A stretch of 61,457 nucleotides of DNA from Sinobaca qinghaiensis (lineage in GTDB: Bacteria > Bacillota > Bacilli > Bacillales > Marinococcaceae). The translations under genes were made by a program, and so were the position numbers. Location of the stretch: positions 1 to 61,457 of the forward strand of contig NZ_RAPK01000014.1 in the NCBI RefSeq assembly GCF_003610495.1, read 5' to 3'. This document shows, in pieces, positions 9,599 to 20,423 of this stretch; position 1 is the stretch's first letter; the number at the start of each line of letters is the position of its first letter. The notes beneath the pieces were generated by a model that was not told the DNA's origin, ran no database searches, and was given only the letters and a program-made list of their open reading frames with translations.

Positions 9599-10285
9599 AT
9601 GAAGTATGCGGTAGTAATTCCGGCAGCGGGACAGGGAAAAAGAATGGGGGCAGGTCACAATAAGCAGTTTTTGATGCTGGAGGACCGTCCGCTTATCATT
9701 CACACGGTTTCTGTTTTTGAAAAAGATCCGAACTGTGCCAAAATCATTGTAGTAGCCAATCCATCAGAAATCACCGATATGCGGGTGTTATTTGAAAAAT
9801 GGAATATAAAAAAAGTTACCAATGTGCTGGCAGGGGGAAAAGAAAGACAGGACAGCGTGTATGAAGGGTTAAAGGTTTTAACTGAAGACGAAATTGTACT
9901 GGTCCATGATGGAGCCCGACCGTTTATTGAAGCCTCCCGTCTAAAAGACCTTGTCCAAAAAGCTTCCGAGACAGGTGCTGCCGTACTGGGTGTGCGTATG
10001 AAAGATACCGTAAAGCGCGCAGCAGGTGGTTTAGTTATTGAAACAATTGACCGGAGCAGTCTCTGGGCCGTCCAGACTCCCCAGGCTTTCCGTCTTCCCA
10101 TCGTATTGGAAGCATACCGGAGGGCAGAAGAGCAGAAGATTGTCGGAACCGACGACACCAGCCTTGTGGAAAAGATGGGGCACCCGGTTCATATTGTGGA
10201 GGGGGGCTATGATAATATCAAGCTCACGACACCAGAAGACATGATCACGGCGATCGGCATTTTACAAAAAAGACGAGGGGAATAA
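9599..10285 (+). CDS. ispD: 2-C-methyl-D-erythritol 4-phosphate cytidylyltransferase
   Basis: IspD joins CTP to MEP in the non-mevalonate isoprenoid pathway. The 228-residue product starts MKYAVVIPAAGQGKRMG, the CTP-binding loop of the family, and has VHDGARPF in the middle and the conserved GTDDTSLVE segment. ATG 9599 follows GGAGAGG; the longer frame from 9542 begins inside the promoter. It is three bases ahead of ispF, which acts two steps later in the same pathway. Confidence 0.95.
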   Translation: MKYAVVIPAAGQGKRMGAGHNKQFLMLEDRPLIIHTVSVFEKDPNCAKIIVVANPSEITDMRVLFEKWNIKKVTNVLAGGKERQDSVYEGLKVLTEDEIVLVHDGARPFIEASRLKDLVQKASETGAAVLGVRMKDTVKRAAGGLVIETIDRSSLWAVQTPQAFRLPIVLEAYRRAEEQKIVGTDDTSLVEKMGHPVHIVEGGYDNIKLTTPEDMITAIGILQKRRGE

Positions 10286-10288
10286 TAC

Positions 10289-10765
10289 ATGAGAATTGGA
10301 CACGGATTTGATGTACACCAGCTCGATGCGTCCCGTCCGCTGATTATAGGGGGCATTACCGTTCCGCACAGTAAAGGTCTGATTGGACACTCTGATGCGG
10401 ATGTGCTCCTTCATGCGGTTACAGACGCCATATTAGGTGCAATCGGCGAAGGGGATATAGGAAAGCATTTTCCCGACACCGATCAGGCATTTAAAGATGC
10501 TGATTCAGCTGTACTGCTGGAAAAAGTAATGGAAACCGTTGCAGAGCGCGGGTACCAAATTGGAAATATAGATGGCACCATTCTGGCGGAAAAGCCTAAA
10601 ATGGCACCTCATATCCAGAGTATGAGAGAGCGGATTGCCGAGATTACAAAAGCAGACGTATCTCAGGTGAATGTAAAAGCAACGACAACGGAAAAACTTG
10701 GGTTTACAGGCCGTGAAGAAGGCATTGCAGCCCATGCAGTAGTGTTGTTAATAGAAAAATCGTAA
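10289..10765 (+). CDS. ispF: 2-C-methyl-D-erythritol 2,4-cyclodiphosphate synthase
   Basis: IspF cyclises CDP-ME 2-phosphate with release of CMP. The 158-residue protein has the metal-binding DVHQ (9-12) and [14 protein letters not shown] near residues 34-47, and ends with [16 protein letters not shown], the nucleotide-side signature. GAGGGGA precedes the ATG. It follows ispD by three bases, so the two are surely cotranscribed. Confidence 0.96.
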   Translation: MRIGHGFDVHQLDASRPLIIGGITVPHSKGLIGHSDADVLLHAVTDAILGAIGEGDIGKHFPDTDQAFKDADSAVLLEKVMETVAERGYQIGNIDGTILAEKPKMAPHIQSMRERIAEITKADVSQVNVKATTTEKLGFTGREEGIAAHAVVLLIEKS

Positions 10766-10784
10766 TAAGAAAGGGGAGTACAGT

Positions 10785-12248
10785 ATGAGCAGGGAAGTAA
10801 GAGTAAGATTTGCACCAAGTCCTACAGGACATCTTCATATTGGCGGAGCACGCTCTGCTTTATTTAATTATCTTTATGCGAAAAGCCAGGGCGGGAAATT
10901 TGTTATCCGGATTGAGGATACGGACCAGGCACGAAATGTAGAAGATGCTACAGAAAAGTTAATGGAGAGCATGAAGTGGCTTGGCATTGAATGGGATGAG
11001 AGCATGGATATCGGAGGGCCGCATGAGCCTTACCGTTCCATGGAACGTCTGGATACGTATGAAAAGCATCTGCAGCAGCTGCTTGATGAAGGAAAAGCTT
11101 ACTACGACTATATGACAGAAGCCGACCTGGAAAAAGAAAGAGAAGCTCAGCTGGCAAAAGGAGAAGCTCCTAAATACAGCGGGCGTGACCGGGATTTAAC
11201 GCCGGAGCAGCAGAAAGCCTATGAAGACGAGGGATTAAAGCCCGTTGTCCGTTTCAAAGTGCCGCAGGGCCGACATGTTGTCGTGGAAGATGCTGTACGG
11301 GGCAACGTTACATTTGAAACCGACGGCATCGGAGATTTTGTTATTGCAAGAAGAGACAGAATCCCTACCTATAACTTCGCCGTCGTGATTGATGACTATT
11401 TGATGGAAATCAGCCACGTGATCCGGGGGGAAGAGCATTTGTCCAATGCTCCGCGCCAGGCGTTATTATTTGAAGCCTTTGGATGGGAAAAACCGACTTT
11501 TGCCCACGCGTCCCTGATTTTAAATCCGGACCGTCAGAAAATGAGCAAACGCGATGAGTCAATCATTCAGTTCGTTGAACAGTACAAAGATTTGGGCTAT
11601 CTTCCCGAAGCGTTAGTGAACTTCCTTGCTCTTCTCGGCTGGTCCCCAGTGGGAGAAGAAGAATTATTTGACCTGAAGGAACTGGAAAAGCAGTTTACGC
11701 TCGACCGCGTTTCAAAGGCACCTGCCGTTTTTGATAAGGATAAGCTGGCGTGGATGAACAACCAGTACGTGAAAAAAGCCGACGTAGACCGTCTGACCGT
11801 TCTGGCACTGCCTCATCTGCAGAAAGCAGGCAGAGTAGCAGAGAATCCTTCAAAAGAAGAATACGAGTGGATTACGCAGCTCGTCGCTCTGTATCAGGAA
11901 CAAATGCATTACGCAGCGGAGCTTGTTGAGCTGACGGACTTGTTTTTTAAAGAGGAAATTTCGTATAATGAAGAAGCACAGGCGGTACTTAGCGGAGAAA
12001 CAGTGCCGGAAGTGCTGAAACAGTTCTCTAAAGAACTGGATGAACTGGATACGTTTGAGCCGCAGGAAATCAAGTCTGCTATCAAAGCAACGCAGAAAGC
12101 TACAGGACAGAAAGGCAAAAATTTATTTATGCCAATACGTATAGCTGTTACAGGTCAGGCCCATGGTCCGGACCTGCCGAATACTATTGCCCTGCTCGGT
12201 AAAGAAACCGTGCAGAAACGTTTGGAGCAGGCTGTCCACGTATCATAA
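10785..12248 (+). CDS. gltX: Glutamyl-tRNA synthetase
   Basis: This class I synthetase charges tRNA-Glu and, in bacteria lacking GlnRS, also tRNA-Gln for later amidation. The 487 residues have the HIGH-type motif as HIGG (18-21) and KMSKR (252-256), with a helical anticodon-binding C-terminal half. AAGGGGAG precedes ATG 10785. It follows ispF by 19 bases. No terminator lies directly behind it, so the T-box leader of cysE may also receive read-through transcripts. Confidence 0.96.
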   Translation: MSREVRVRFAPSPTGHLHIGGARSALFNYLYAKSQGGKFVIRIEDTDQARNVEDATEKLMESMKWLGIEWDESMDIGGPHEPYRSMERLDTYEKHLQQLLDEGKAYYDYMTEADLEKEREAQLAKGEAPKYSGRDRDLTPEQQKAYEDEGLKPVVRFKVPQGRHVVVEDAVRGNVTFETDGIGDFVIARRDRIPTYNFAVVIDDYLMEISHVIRGEEHLSNAPRQALLFEAFGWEKPTFAHASLILNPDRQKMSKRDESIIQFVEQYKDLGYLPEALVNFLALLGWSPVGEEELFDLKELEKQFTLDRVSKAPAVFDKDKLAWMNNQYVKKADVDRLTVLALPHLQKAGRVAENPSKEEYEWITQLVALYQEQMHYAAELVELTDLFFKEEISYNEEAQAVLSGETVPEVLKQFSKELDELDTFEPQEIKSAIKATQKATGQKGKNLFMPIRIAVTGQAHGPDLPNTIALLGKETVQKRLEQAVHVS

Positions 12249-12500
12249 TTTTATAAGTAGAGCATAGATGGGAAAAAGTATGAAACGCTTTTCTATACAG
12301 AGAAAACCGCACAGGCTGAGAGTGGTTTTGAAAAAGGTTTCTGAACATGCCTCCCGGAGCCTTCTGTTGAATGAAGTAGGCAGAAGCGGCAGTGATGCCG
12401 TTATGACATCATGAAGAAGAGCCGGAAATAGTGCTCTTAAAACAGAGTGGAACCACGCGGAAGCGTCTCTGTGCCCCAGGGCACAGAGACGCTTTTTTTC
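12249..12500 (+). promoter_or_regulatory. T-box leader, cysteine-specific by inference
   Basis: The T-box sequence AGAGTGGAACCACGCGG lies at 12444-12460 and is followed by a terminator hairpin (AGCGTCTCTGTGCC at 12462-12475 pairing with 12480-12493) and a T tract. The TGGA in the T-box would pair with a tRNA 3' end UCCA, meaning discriminator base U, which is typical of tRNA-Cys. A candidate specifier TGC (Cys) occurs at 12348-12350. The downstream genes cysE and cysS agree. Uncharged tRNA-Cys should favour the antiterminator and expression. The exact stem I fold was not computed, and no clear promoter was found. Confidence 0.88.
12462..12500 (+). terminator. Regulated terminator of the cysE T-box
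   Basis: A 14-base-pair perfect stem (12462-12475 with 12480-12493) on a four-base loop is followed by seven T. It competes with the antiterminator formed by the T-box sequence. Confidence 0.9.
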
Positions 12501-12537
12501 ATTAATGGCGCAGCTCAAGAGGAAGGAAGGGAGACAA

Positions 12538-13218
12538 ATGAGTATGTGGAGAACGTTTAAAAATGATATTGATGTTGTATTCGATCAGGACCCGGCCGCA
12601 AGAGGAAGAGTCGAAGTGGTCATGACTTATTCAGGCGTCCACGCTATTTGGTTTCACCGGATTGCCCACTGGATGTGGAAGCGTAAGCTGTATTTTCTTG
12701 CCCGGCTGCTTTCCCAGTTCAGCCGTTTTATTACTGGAATAGAAATCCACCCGGGAGCCGTTATCGGACAGCGTCTGTTTATCGACCATGGAATGGGTGT
12801 AGTAATAGGAGAAACATGCGAAATCGGGGATAATGTGACGATTTACCAGGGAGTTACGCTGGGAGGAACAGGAAAAGAAAAAGGCAAACGGCATCCTACC
12901 ATCGAAGATCATGTGCTCATTGCCACCGGTGCGAAAATTCTCGGCTCTATGACGATCGGCCAGCATTCCCGTATCGGCGCCGGATCCGTTGTTTTAAAAG
13001 AAGTACCGGCTAATTCTACTGTAGTAGGAATACCGGGACGTGTCGTAGTACAAAACGGTATTAAAGTAGAGCAGGATGGACTCGATCATCATAATCTTCC
13101 GGATCCGGTAGCCGATCGATTTAAAGAACTGGAACAGGAGCTAACTCAGCTGAAAAAAGAACTGGAAGCATATACACAAACGGAAACGGTCCGTTCATCG
13201 CAAGGGAGAGAAAGGTAA
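12538..13218 (+). CDS. cysE: Serine O-acetyltransferase
   Basis: CysE makes O-acetylserine from serine and acetyl-CoA, the first step of cysteine synthesis. The 226-residue protein has the N-terminal helical part ([16 protein letters not shown]) and a left-handed beta-helix of hexapeptide repeats with [17 protein letters not shown]. The start is ATG 12538 after GGAAGGGAG; the in-frame ATG at 12505 is closer to the terminator and has no good ribosome site. Its stop shares one base with the cysS start. Regulation by the cysteine T-box is expected. Confidence 0.94.
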   Translation: MSMWRTFKNDIDVVFDQDPAARGRVEVVMTYSGVHAIWFHRIAHWMWKRKLYFLARLLSQFSRFITGIEIHPGAVIGQRLFIDHGMGVVIGETCEIGDNVTIYQGVTLGGTGKEKGKRHPTIEDHVLIATGAKILGSMTIGQHSRIGAGSVVLKEVPANSTVVGIPGRVVVQNGIKVEQDGLDHHNLPDPVADRFKELEQELTQLKKELEAYTQTETVRSSQGRER

Positions 13219-14615
13219 TGGCGATCCATTTATACAATACGCTGTCACGAAAGAAAGAAAAATTTATTCCGCTTGAGGGCAATACAGTCAAAATGTACGT
13301 GTGCGGACCTACGGTATACAACTATATTCATATAGGTAACGCCCGCCCGGCTATTGTGTTTGATATGATCCGGCAGTATTTAACGTATTCCGGATACGAC
13401 GTTCAATATATGTCTAATTTTACAGACGTAGATGACAAAATTATCCGGGCGGCTAAAGAACTGGGAGAAGAAGTTCCTGCGCTTGCGGAGAAATTCATTT
13501 CAGCCTATCACGAAGATACAGCGGCATTAGGAGTAAAAAAAGCGGATCTTCATCCGAGGGTAATGGATACGATGCCGGAAATCATTACATTTATCGAACT
13601 GTTGATTGAAAAAGGTTATGCCTATGAATCACAGGGGGATGTCTATTTTCACACCCGCTCTTTCGAGAACTACGGCCAGCTCTCGACCCAGTCGATTGAG
13701 GATCTGCAGGCAGGTGCCCGTATTGAAACAGGTGATAAAAAAAGGGATCCGCTTGATTTTGCACTCTGGAAAGCGGCGAAACCCGATGAAATTTCCTGGG
13801 AGAGTCCATGGGGAGATGGCCGTCCAGGCTGGCATATTGAATGTTCCGCTATGGTGAAAAAATACCTGGGGGATACGATTGATATCCATGCAGGTGGACA
13901 GGACCTTTCTTTTCCCCATCATGAGAACGAATTAGCTCAGTCGGAAGCGCTGAATGAGACGAAGATGGCTAATTACTGGATGCATAATGGCTATATTCAG
14001 ATTGATAACGAAAAAATGTCCAAATCCCTTGGTAATTTTATTCTCGTTCATGACTTAATTAAGCACCACAAACCGGAAGTAATCCGCTTTTTTATTCTTC
14101 AGTCCCACTACCGAAGCCCGCTTAATTTTAGTGAATCCCTGCTGGAAAGTGCAAAAAGCGGACTGGATCGTATTCAGACGACAGTACGCAACTTAAAGCA
14201 CCGGATGAAAGAGAGCGCAGATCTGGGAGAAGCAAAACCGTGGATTGCGCTCGCTGCCGAAAAAAAGCAGGCCTTTCTAAATGAAATGGACGATGATTTT
14301 AACACCGCTAACGCAGTAAGTGTGTTGTTTGATTTAACGAAAGCTGCCAACCAGTATCTGCAGGAATCCCATTCATCCAAGCTTGCCCTGGAGACGTTTA
14401 TTTCCACTATTGTCGAATTAGGAGATATTTTAAGCGTGCCGATGGAACCGGAGGAGCGGCTGCTGGATGAAGATATTGAACAGTTGATAGAAGAAAGAAC
14501 AGCGGCCCGGAAATCTAAAGACTTTGCCAGAGCGGATGAGATAAGGGACCAGCTTAAAGACATGGGGATTATTCTGGAAGATACACCCCAGGGCATCCGC
14601 TGGAAAAGGGAGTAG
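13218..14615 (+). CDS. cysS: Cysteinyl-tRNA synthetase
   Basis: CysS charges tRNA-Cys with cysteine. The 465-residue class I enzyme shows HIGN (38-41) and KMSKS (266-270); the zinc ligands of the active site are Cys29, the cysteine in IECSAM, and a histidine/glutamate in FPHHENE. It overlaps cysE by one base, so synthesis of cysteine and its use in translation share one transcript and one T-box. Confidence 0.96.
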   Translation: MAIHLYNTLSRKKEKFIPLEGNTVKMYVCGPTVYNYIHIGNARPAIVFDMIRQYLTYSGYDVQYMSNFTDVDDKIIRAAKELGEEVPALAEKFISAYHEDTAALGVKKADLHPRVMDTMPEIITFIELLIEKGYAYESQGDVYFHTRSFENYGQLSTQSIEDLQAGARIETGDKKRDPLDFALWKAAKPDEISWESPWGDGRPGWHIECSAMVKKYLGDTIDIHAGGQDLSFPHHENELAQSEALNETKMANYWMHNGYIQIDNEKMSKSLGNFILVHDLIKHHKPEVIRFFILQSHYRSPLNFSESLLESAKSGLDRIQTTVRNLKHRMKESADLGEAKPWIALAAEKKQAFLNEMDDDFNTANAVSVLFDLTKAANQYLQESHSSKLALETFISTIVELGDILSVPMEPEERLLDEDIEQLIEERTAARKSKDFARADEIRDQLKDMGIILEDTPQGIRWKRE

Positions 14616-14619
14616 ACAG

Positions 14620-15045
14620 ATGCTGGAAACGCTGAGGAAACAAATAGACGCAAAGCAGCTTAACGCCCTGGCGCTCGCTTATATGGGTGATGCTGTACTG
14701 GATTTATATATCCGCCAGTATTTAATTGCAGAAGGAAAAGTACGGCCGCACCGCCTTCATTCCCAGGCGGTCTCCTACGTGTCGGCCAATGCCCAGGCAA
14801 AAGTTATACAGGAACTCTGGGACAGCGGCCAGCTGAGCGAAGAAGAAGACCGTATTTCCAAAAGAGGGAGAAATGCAAAGTCCGGAAGTGTGCCTAAAAA
14901 TGTGGACGTATCTATATACAAAAAGAGTACGGCCTTTGAGGCGCTTCTCGGCTATTTATATTTTCAGAATCAAATAGAACGTATGGAAGAAATAATTGCA
15001 TTTGCTATTGAGATGTCAACGGCAGATGGAGAGGCGGATAAATAA
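14620..15045 (+). CDS. mrnC: Mini-ribonuclease III
   Basis: Mini-III is an RNase III catalytic domain without the double-stranded RNA-binding domain; in B. subtilis it matures 23S rRNA ends. The 141-residue product has the signature [15 protein letters not shown] near its start, and a second acidic cluster later ([12 protein letters not shown]). It lies four bases after cysS and overlaps rlmB by one base, the same order as in B. subtilis. Confidence 0.94.
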   Translation: MLETLRKQIDAKQLNALALAYMGDAVLDLYIRQYLIAEGKVRPHRLHSQAVSYVSANAQAKVIQELWDSGQLSEEEDRISKRGRNAKSGSVPKNVDVSIYKKSTAFEALLGYLYFQNQIERMEEIIAFAIEMSTADGEADK

Positions 15046-15797
15046 TGGAAGAATGGATTTCCGGAAAAAATGCAGTGCTGGAAGCCCTGAAGGCCGGCCG
15101 GGATATTAATAAAATATGGCTGGCGGAAGGAACGGGAAAAGCCCAGACTCTTGCGGTACAGGAAGCAGCTAAAGAAAAAGGAGTACTGGTGCAGAGTGCG
15201 CCAAGAAAAAAACTGGATGATCTAAGCGGAAATCAAAAACACCAGGGAATAGTAGCTTCCGTAGCTGCCTACAGCTATGCGGAAATGGAGGATTTGTTTG
15301 CGAAAGCAGAACGTGCGGGAGAAGATCCGTTTTTTCTTATTCTCGATGAGATAGAAGATCCGCATAACTTAGGCTCTATTTTGAGAACGGCCGATGCAGC
15401 TGGTGTTCATGGAGTGATTATTCCAAAAAGACGATCAGTCAGCCTGACGCAGACAGTAGCAAAAACGTCGACCGGAGCAATTGAGCACATTCCCGTAGCC
15501 CGGGTGACCAATTTAGTTAGAACCATGAAGGAATTAAAAGACAGAGGGGTATGGATAGCAGGGACTGATGCGTCAGCAAAAGAGGATTACCGGCAGATGC
15601 AGGCAGATATGCCTCTTGCGCTGGTTATCGGCAGCGAAGGAAAAGGCATCAGCAGGCTCGTAAAAGAAACGTGTGATTTCTTAGTGGAAATCCCGATGAA
15701 AGGGCATGTTACTTCGCTGAATGCCTCCGTAGCAGCAAGCCTCCTGATCTATGAAGTATACAGGAGCCGCCATCCTAAAGGCAGTTCTGCCCGATGA
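15045..15797 (+). CDS. rlmB: 23S rRNA 2'-O-ribose methyltransferase, RlmB/TrmH family
   Basis: SPOUT-class methyltransferase that modifies the ribose of a conserved 23S guanosine (Gm2251 in E. coli numbering). The 250-residue protein has an N-terminal substrate-binding part and the three SPOUT motifs: [31 protein letters not shown] and [18 protein letters not shown], the last two forming the knot that binds SAM. Translation is coupled on both sides: one base of overlap with mrnC and four with rae1. Exact target is inferred from the family. Confidence 0.92.
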   Translation: MEEWISGKNAVLEALKAGRDINKIWLAEGTGKAQTLAVQEAAKEKGVLVQSAPRKKLDDLSGNQKHQGIVASVAAYSYAEMEDLFAKAERAGEDPFFLILDEIEDPHNLGSILRTADAAGVHGVIIPKRRSVSLTQTVAKTSTGAIEHIPVARVTNLVRTMKELKDRGVWIAGTDASAKEDYRQMQADMPLALVIGSEGKGISRLVKETCDFLVEIPMKGHVTSLNASVAASLLIYEVYRSRHPKGSSAR

Positions 15798-16306
15798 AAG
15801 ACATTTTGCTGGTAGACGGCTATAACGTTATCGGAGACTGGCCGGAACTCAAAGAGCTGAAAGAGTATGACCTGGCCGGGGCCAGAGACAAACTGATTCA
15901 GGATATGGCCGAATATCAAGCGTTTAAAGGCTGGACGGTTAAAGTGATATTTGACGCGCATATGGTACCGGGACTGGGAAAAAAATATCATGACTTTCTT
16001 CTTGATGTTATTTATACCAAAGAAAAGGAAACGGCTGACGAACGCATTGAACGTCTTGTCAGCGAATTAAAAAATGTAGAAACAAGAGTTCATGTAGCAA
16101 CCTCTGATTACGCGGAGCAGTCCCATATATTTGGAAGCGGGGCCCTCCGTAAATCATCCCGGGAACTGCGTCTGGAAATGCAGGTCGTTAAAGACGGAAT
16201 AGCCAGGCGGGTAAGGGAGCAGAGGGAAGAAAACAAACGGTCGGAACTGCCCTTGTCAGATGAGTTAACAAAAATTTTCGATAAATGGCGTCGGGGAGAC
16301 AGATGA
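15794..16306 (+). CDS. rae1: NYN-domain ribosome-dependent mRNA endonuclease Rae1 (YacP)
   Basis: Rae1 of B. subtilis cuts certain mRNAs in the ribosomal A site in a translation-dependent way. The 170-residue product is a single NYN domain with the catalytic acid in [12 protein letters not shown] at its start, a second in [11 protein letters not shown], and VATSDYAEQ further on. It overlaps rlmB by four bases (ATGA). It ends the cysE-cysS-mrnC-rlmB block. Family assignment is clear; RNA targets here are unknown. Confidence 0.9.
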   Translation: MKDILLVDGYNVIGDWPELKELKEYDLAGARDKLIQDMAEYQAFKGWTVKVIFDAHMVPGLGKKYHDFLLDVIYTKEKETADERIERLVSELKNVETRVHVATSDYAEQSHIFGSGALRKSSRELRLEMQVVKDGIARRVREQREENKRSELPLSDELTKIFDKWRRGDR

Positions 16307-16310
16307 AGTA

Positions 16311-16340
16311 TTGACGCTTTTGTGAACAGTACTATATACT
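16311..16340 (+). promoter_or_regulatory. SigA promoter of sigH
   Basis: TTGACG (16311-16316), 18-base spacer, TATACT (16335-16340). It starts just after the rae1 stop and would give a leader of about 210 bases before sigH. Confidence 0.7.
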
Positions 16341-16411
16341 TGACCTATATTAAATTTTTGATAAGTGCAATTATTTAGAGAATTCCAGTTGTCTTTTATG
16401 CTGTAAGTTAC

Positions 16412-16453
16412 AAGCTTGAAAAAAGGTAATTTTTCCTTTTTTTAAGCTCCTTT
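16412..16453 (+). terminator. Terminator-like hairpin in the sigH leader
   Basis: AAGCTT plus AAAAAAGG pair with CCTTTTTTT plus AAGCT, followed by CCTTTT. It is AT-rich and its tail is only moderately T-rich. It may terminate read-through from rae1 or attenuate sigH. Confidence 0.5.
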
Positions 16454-16555
16454 TGTATCACTTCGCTAAACACCAAGTATTAGAAACAAAGGCTTTGCTC
16501 TGCAGGGCCGGCTTTTTCTACACATATTTGATTTATGAAGGGCGGAGGGATTGTA

Positions 16556-17206
16556 TTGGGTGCAGACCTCAAGGAACTAAAACATCGGTATTTTGAGACA
16601 AATGCAGACGAAACGCTGGTAGCTAAAGCAAAAATTGGTGACGTTGTATCCCAGGAATTACTTATTAATAAATACAAAGGTTTTGTACGGGCCAAGTCAA
16701 AATCCTATTTTCTTATCGGTGGAGATCATGATGATATCGTTCAGGAGGGGATGATTGGCTTATACAAAGCAATCCGGGATTTCAACAGCGAAAAGCTGTC
16801 TTCATTCAGGGCGTTTGCAGAGCTTTGTGTGACAAGGCAGATCATTACCGCTATTAAGACAGCCACCAGGCAGAAACACGGCCCTCTGAACTCGTATATT
16901 TCACTTGATAAACCATTATACGATGAAGAATCCGAGCGGACGTTGTTAGACGTCGTTTGCGTGTCCAAATTCAGTAACCCGGAAGAACTTCTCATTAATC
17001 AGGAAGCCTTCTCTGATATTGAAGAAAAAATCAACGAAATCTTAAGCGATTTTGAGCAGCGTGTACTTGCACTTTACCTGGATGGAAAATCCTATCAGGA
17101 AATATCCATGGAACTTAACCGCCATATCAAGTCAATTGATAATGCGCTGCAGCGGGTAAAGCGGAAAATGGAAAAGTATGTTGAAATGAAAAGCCTCATT
17201 TGTTGA
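16556..17206 (+). CDS. sigH: RNA polymerase sigma factor SigH
   Basis: SigH (Spo0H) directs early sporulation, competence and transition-state genes. The 216-residue product has sigma region 2 with RAKSKSYFLIGGDHDDIVQEG, then the aromatic DNA-melting segment FAELCVTRQIITAI, and region 4 near the C terminus with SYQEISMELNRHIKSIDNAL. I take TTG 16556 as the start because GGCGGAGGG ends six bases before it; ATG 16535 would place that ribosome site inside the gene and has none of its own. The resulting length matches B. subtilis SigH within a few residues. Confidence 0.93.
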   Translation: MGADLKELKHRYFETNADETLVAKAKIGDVVSQELLINKYKGFVRAKSKSYFLIGGDHDDIVQEGMIGLYKAIRDFNSEKLSSFRAFAELCVTRQIITAIKTATRQKHGPLNSYISLDKPLYDEESERTLLDVVCVSKFSNPEELLINQEAFSDIEEKINEILSDFEQRVLALYLDGKSYQEISMELNRHIKSIDNALQRVKRKMEKYVEMKSLIC

Positions 17207-17231
17207 AAATGGGCTGTTATTATTATTTCCA

Positions 17232-17260
17232 TTGACAGCGCTTTCCTGCGTTGTTATGAT
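17232..17260 (+). promoter_or_regulatory. SigA promoter of glpFK with overlapping cre-like site
   Basis: TTGACA (17232-17237), 17-base spacer, TATGAT (17255-17260). TTGACAGCGCTTTCCT (17232-17247) resembles the CcpA cre consensus WTGNAANCGNWNNCAW with two mismatches and covers the -35 box, so carbon catabolite repression is likely. Confidence 0.75.
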
Positions 17261-17296
17261 ATACCTACAAGTTAAACAGCGGATGGAGTCTATGAT

Positions 17297-17336
17297 AACC
17301 GTACATTTCCTACTTTAGAGGAGTGTGCGGTTTTTT
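17297..17336 (+). terminator. Leader terminator of glpFK (probable GlpP antitermination target)
   Basis: AACCGTACA (17297-17305) pairs with TGTGCGGTT (17324-17332) apart from one G-U, followed by six T. It lies between the promoter and glpF. In B. subtilis the glp leader terminator is overcome by GlpP with glycerol 3-phosphate; I infer the same here. No glpP gene is in this window. Confidence 0.8.
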
Positions 17337-17406
17337 ACTCTATCTGATTTCCAAATTATAGAAACAAAAGGCGGAAATGGATGTACCACAAAAGAGGAGG
17401 CTAATT

Positions 17407-18234
17407 ATGTTTGAATTCGTAGCCGAAGCATTTGGCACGATGATTTTAATTATTTTTGGAGGTGGTGTAGTAGCCAACGTAAACTTAAACAAATCTAAAG
17501 CAAAAGACGGTGGCTGGATAGTAGTAGCTATCGGCTGGGGACTTGGGGTTATGCTGGGTGTTTACGCTATAGGCCAGTTTACAGGGGCCCACTTAAACCC
17601 GGCTGTGACGTTAAGTTTTGCCCTTATTGGTGAATTTCCATGGGGAATGGCAGCTACTTATATTGCCGGTCAGCTTTTAGGAGCCTTTTTAGGAGCTGTT
17701 ATCGTTTATTTTCATTTTCTGCAGCATTTCAAAGCAACAGATGATCCCGATGTAAAACTGGGTGTTTTCTCCACGGATCCGGCTATTCCGCACCCGTTCT
17801 CCAACGTACTTAGTGAATTTATTGGAACCGCTGTCTTAATCGCTGGACTGCTGACGATTGGTGCTAATGAATTCAGCGAAGGTTTAAACCCTTTAATTGT
17901 CGGTCTTCTGATCGTAGCTATTGGTATTTCACTTGGAGGTCCGACGGGGTATGCGATTAATCCAGCGCGTGACCTTGGGCCGAGAATTGCCCACTTTGTT
18001 CTTCCTATAGAGGGCAAACGTGATTCCAACTGGCAGTATGCGTGGATCCCGATTGTAGGGCCAATAACAGGAGGCATGTTTGGAGCCTGCCTGTATCAGG
18101 TAATATTTACAGAGGCCGGTACGGCTTTGTTTATAGGTTATTCTATTTTCACCATCATCTTTCTTGCAGCTGTATACTTTATCGGGGCACGTGCTCAGCG
18201 TTCCCAGCATAGCAATACGAAAACACAAAACTAA
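17407..18234 (+). CDS. glpF: Glycerol uptake facilitator (aquaglyceroporin) GlpF
   Basis: GlpF lets glycerol diffuse across the membrane. The 275-residue protein has the six-helix MIP fold with both NPA boxes, NPA at 64-66 and 185-187, the second followed by Arg188 (NPARDLGPR), and Asp after it as in glycerol-conducting channels. The start ATG 17407 follows GAGGAGG; the frame extends to 17377 without a ribosome site. It is paired with glpK 18 bases downstream, so incoming glycerol is trapped as glycerol 3-phosphate. The pair lies between sigH and rpmG, where B. subtilis has no such genes. Confidence 0.95.
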   Translation: MFEFVAEAFGTMILIIFGGGVVANVNLNKSKAKDGGWIVVAIGWGLGVMLGVYAIGQFTGAHLNPAVTLSFALIGEFPWGMAATYIAGQLLGAFLGAVIVYFHFLQHFKATDDPDVKLGVFSTDPAIPHPFSNVLSEFIGTAVLIAGLLTIGANEFSEGLNPLIVGLLIVAIGISLGGPTGYAINPARDLGPRIAHFVLPIEGKRDSNWQYAWIPIVGPITGGMFGACLYQVIFTEAGTALFIGYSIFTIIFLAAVYFIGARAQRSQHSNTKTQN

Positions 18235-19749
<1,515 letters not shown>

Positions 19750-19763
19750 TTTCCGTATTATCA

Positions 19764-19812
19764 AAATAAACAGAACCGGTGCAGAATTATCTGTGCCGGT
19801 TCTGTTTATTTT
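19764..19812 (+). terminator. Rho-independent terminator after glpK
   Basis: AAATAAACAGAACCGG pairs with CCGGTTCTGTTTATTT around an inner TGCAG/CTGTG arm. The symmetry with A and T flanks could stop transcription from either side. Confidence 0.88.
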
Positions 19813-19839
19813 CTGCTTGTAATATGAGCAGAGGCTGCA

Positions 19840-19868
19840 TTGACAATGCCTCTCCTATATGGTAAATT
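19840..19868 (+). promoter_or_regulatory. SigA promoter of rpmG-secE-nusG
   Basis: TTGACA (19840-19845), 17-base spacer, TAAATT (19863-19868), about 46 bases before rpmG and just after the glpK terminator. Confidence 0.75.
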
Positions 19869-19914
19869 AACTGAGCGTATGCAAACCACGTGAAGAGATT
19901 CAAGGAGGCACTTA

Positions 19915-20064
19915 ATGCGGGAGAAGGTAGGCTTAGCGTGTACGACTTGTTTATCTAGAAACCACATAACAGAAAAGAACAAACAAACGCAGACACACCG
20001 CATTGAGATGAAGAAGTTTTGCAAACACTGCAATGCGCATACCCTTCATCGAGAGACGAAATAA
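19915..20064 (+). CDS. rpmG: 50S ribosomal protein L33, zinc-binding type
   Basis: A 49-residue reading frame starting at ATG 19915 after AAGGAGG. It has cysteine pairs at 9/12 (ACTTC) and 36/39 (CKHC), the zinc form of L33, and ends HRETK as in the family. It sits directly ahead of secE and nusG, as rpmGB does in B. subtilis, but follows glpK here instead of sigH. Confidence 0.9.
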   Translation: MREKVGLACTTCLSRNHITEKNKQTQTHRIEMKKFCKHCNAHTLHRETK

Positions 20065-20175
20065 GCGGTTGTTTTTTTATTGGCAAAAAACAGACAAAAA
20101 CGTAAATGTTATGGAAATTATCATATACAAGCAGGATACTTTATATGCTGGTTGAATATATAGGGAGGTGCCACT

Positions 20176-20367
20176 ATGGCAGAAAGTACAAAGAACCCAG
20201 TGAAATTTCTAAAAGAAGTCGGCGGTGAGATGAAGCGGGTGACATGGCCGACGCGCAAAGAGCTGACAAAGTATACCATCGTCGTAATTATTACGATTAT
20301 TTTCTTTGTTATCTTTTTTGCAATCGTAGATCTCGGACTGTCTGAATTGGTGCGTATTTTCCTATAA
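20176..20367 (+). CDS. secE: Preprotein translocase subunit SecE
   Basis: SecE clamps SecY in the membrane translocase. This is the short single-helix Gram-positive form, 63 residues: a basic amphipathic helix with EMKRVTWPTRKEL, the family signature, then one transmembrane segment at about 37-60. GGGAGGTG precedes the ATG. secY is in the same window (47528-48820). Confidence 0.95.
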   Translation: MAESTKNPVKFLKEVGGEMKRVTWPTRKELTKYTIVVIITIIFFVIFFAIVDLGLSELVRIFL

Positions 20368-20404
20368 TCGTCTGTTGCAAAAGGTAGAATGAATTGTTAG
20401 AAAA

Positions 20405-20421
20405 GGAGGTCGTCCGCGACC
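20405..20421 (+). promoter_or_regulatory. Ribosome site of nusG with an intervening hairpin
   Basis: GGAGG (20405-20409) is 14 bases from the ATG at 20424, which is long. The bases between contain GGTCG and CGACC separated by TCCG, a five-base-pair hairpin whose 5' arm takes in the last two G of the ribosome site. Confidence 0.5.
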
Positions 20422-20423
20422 AC

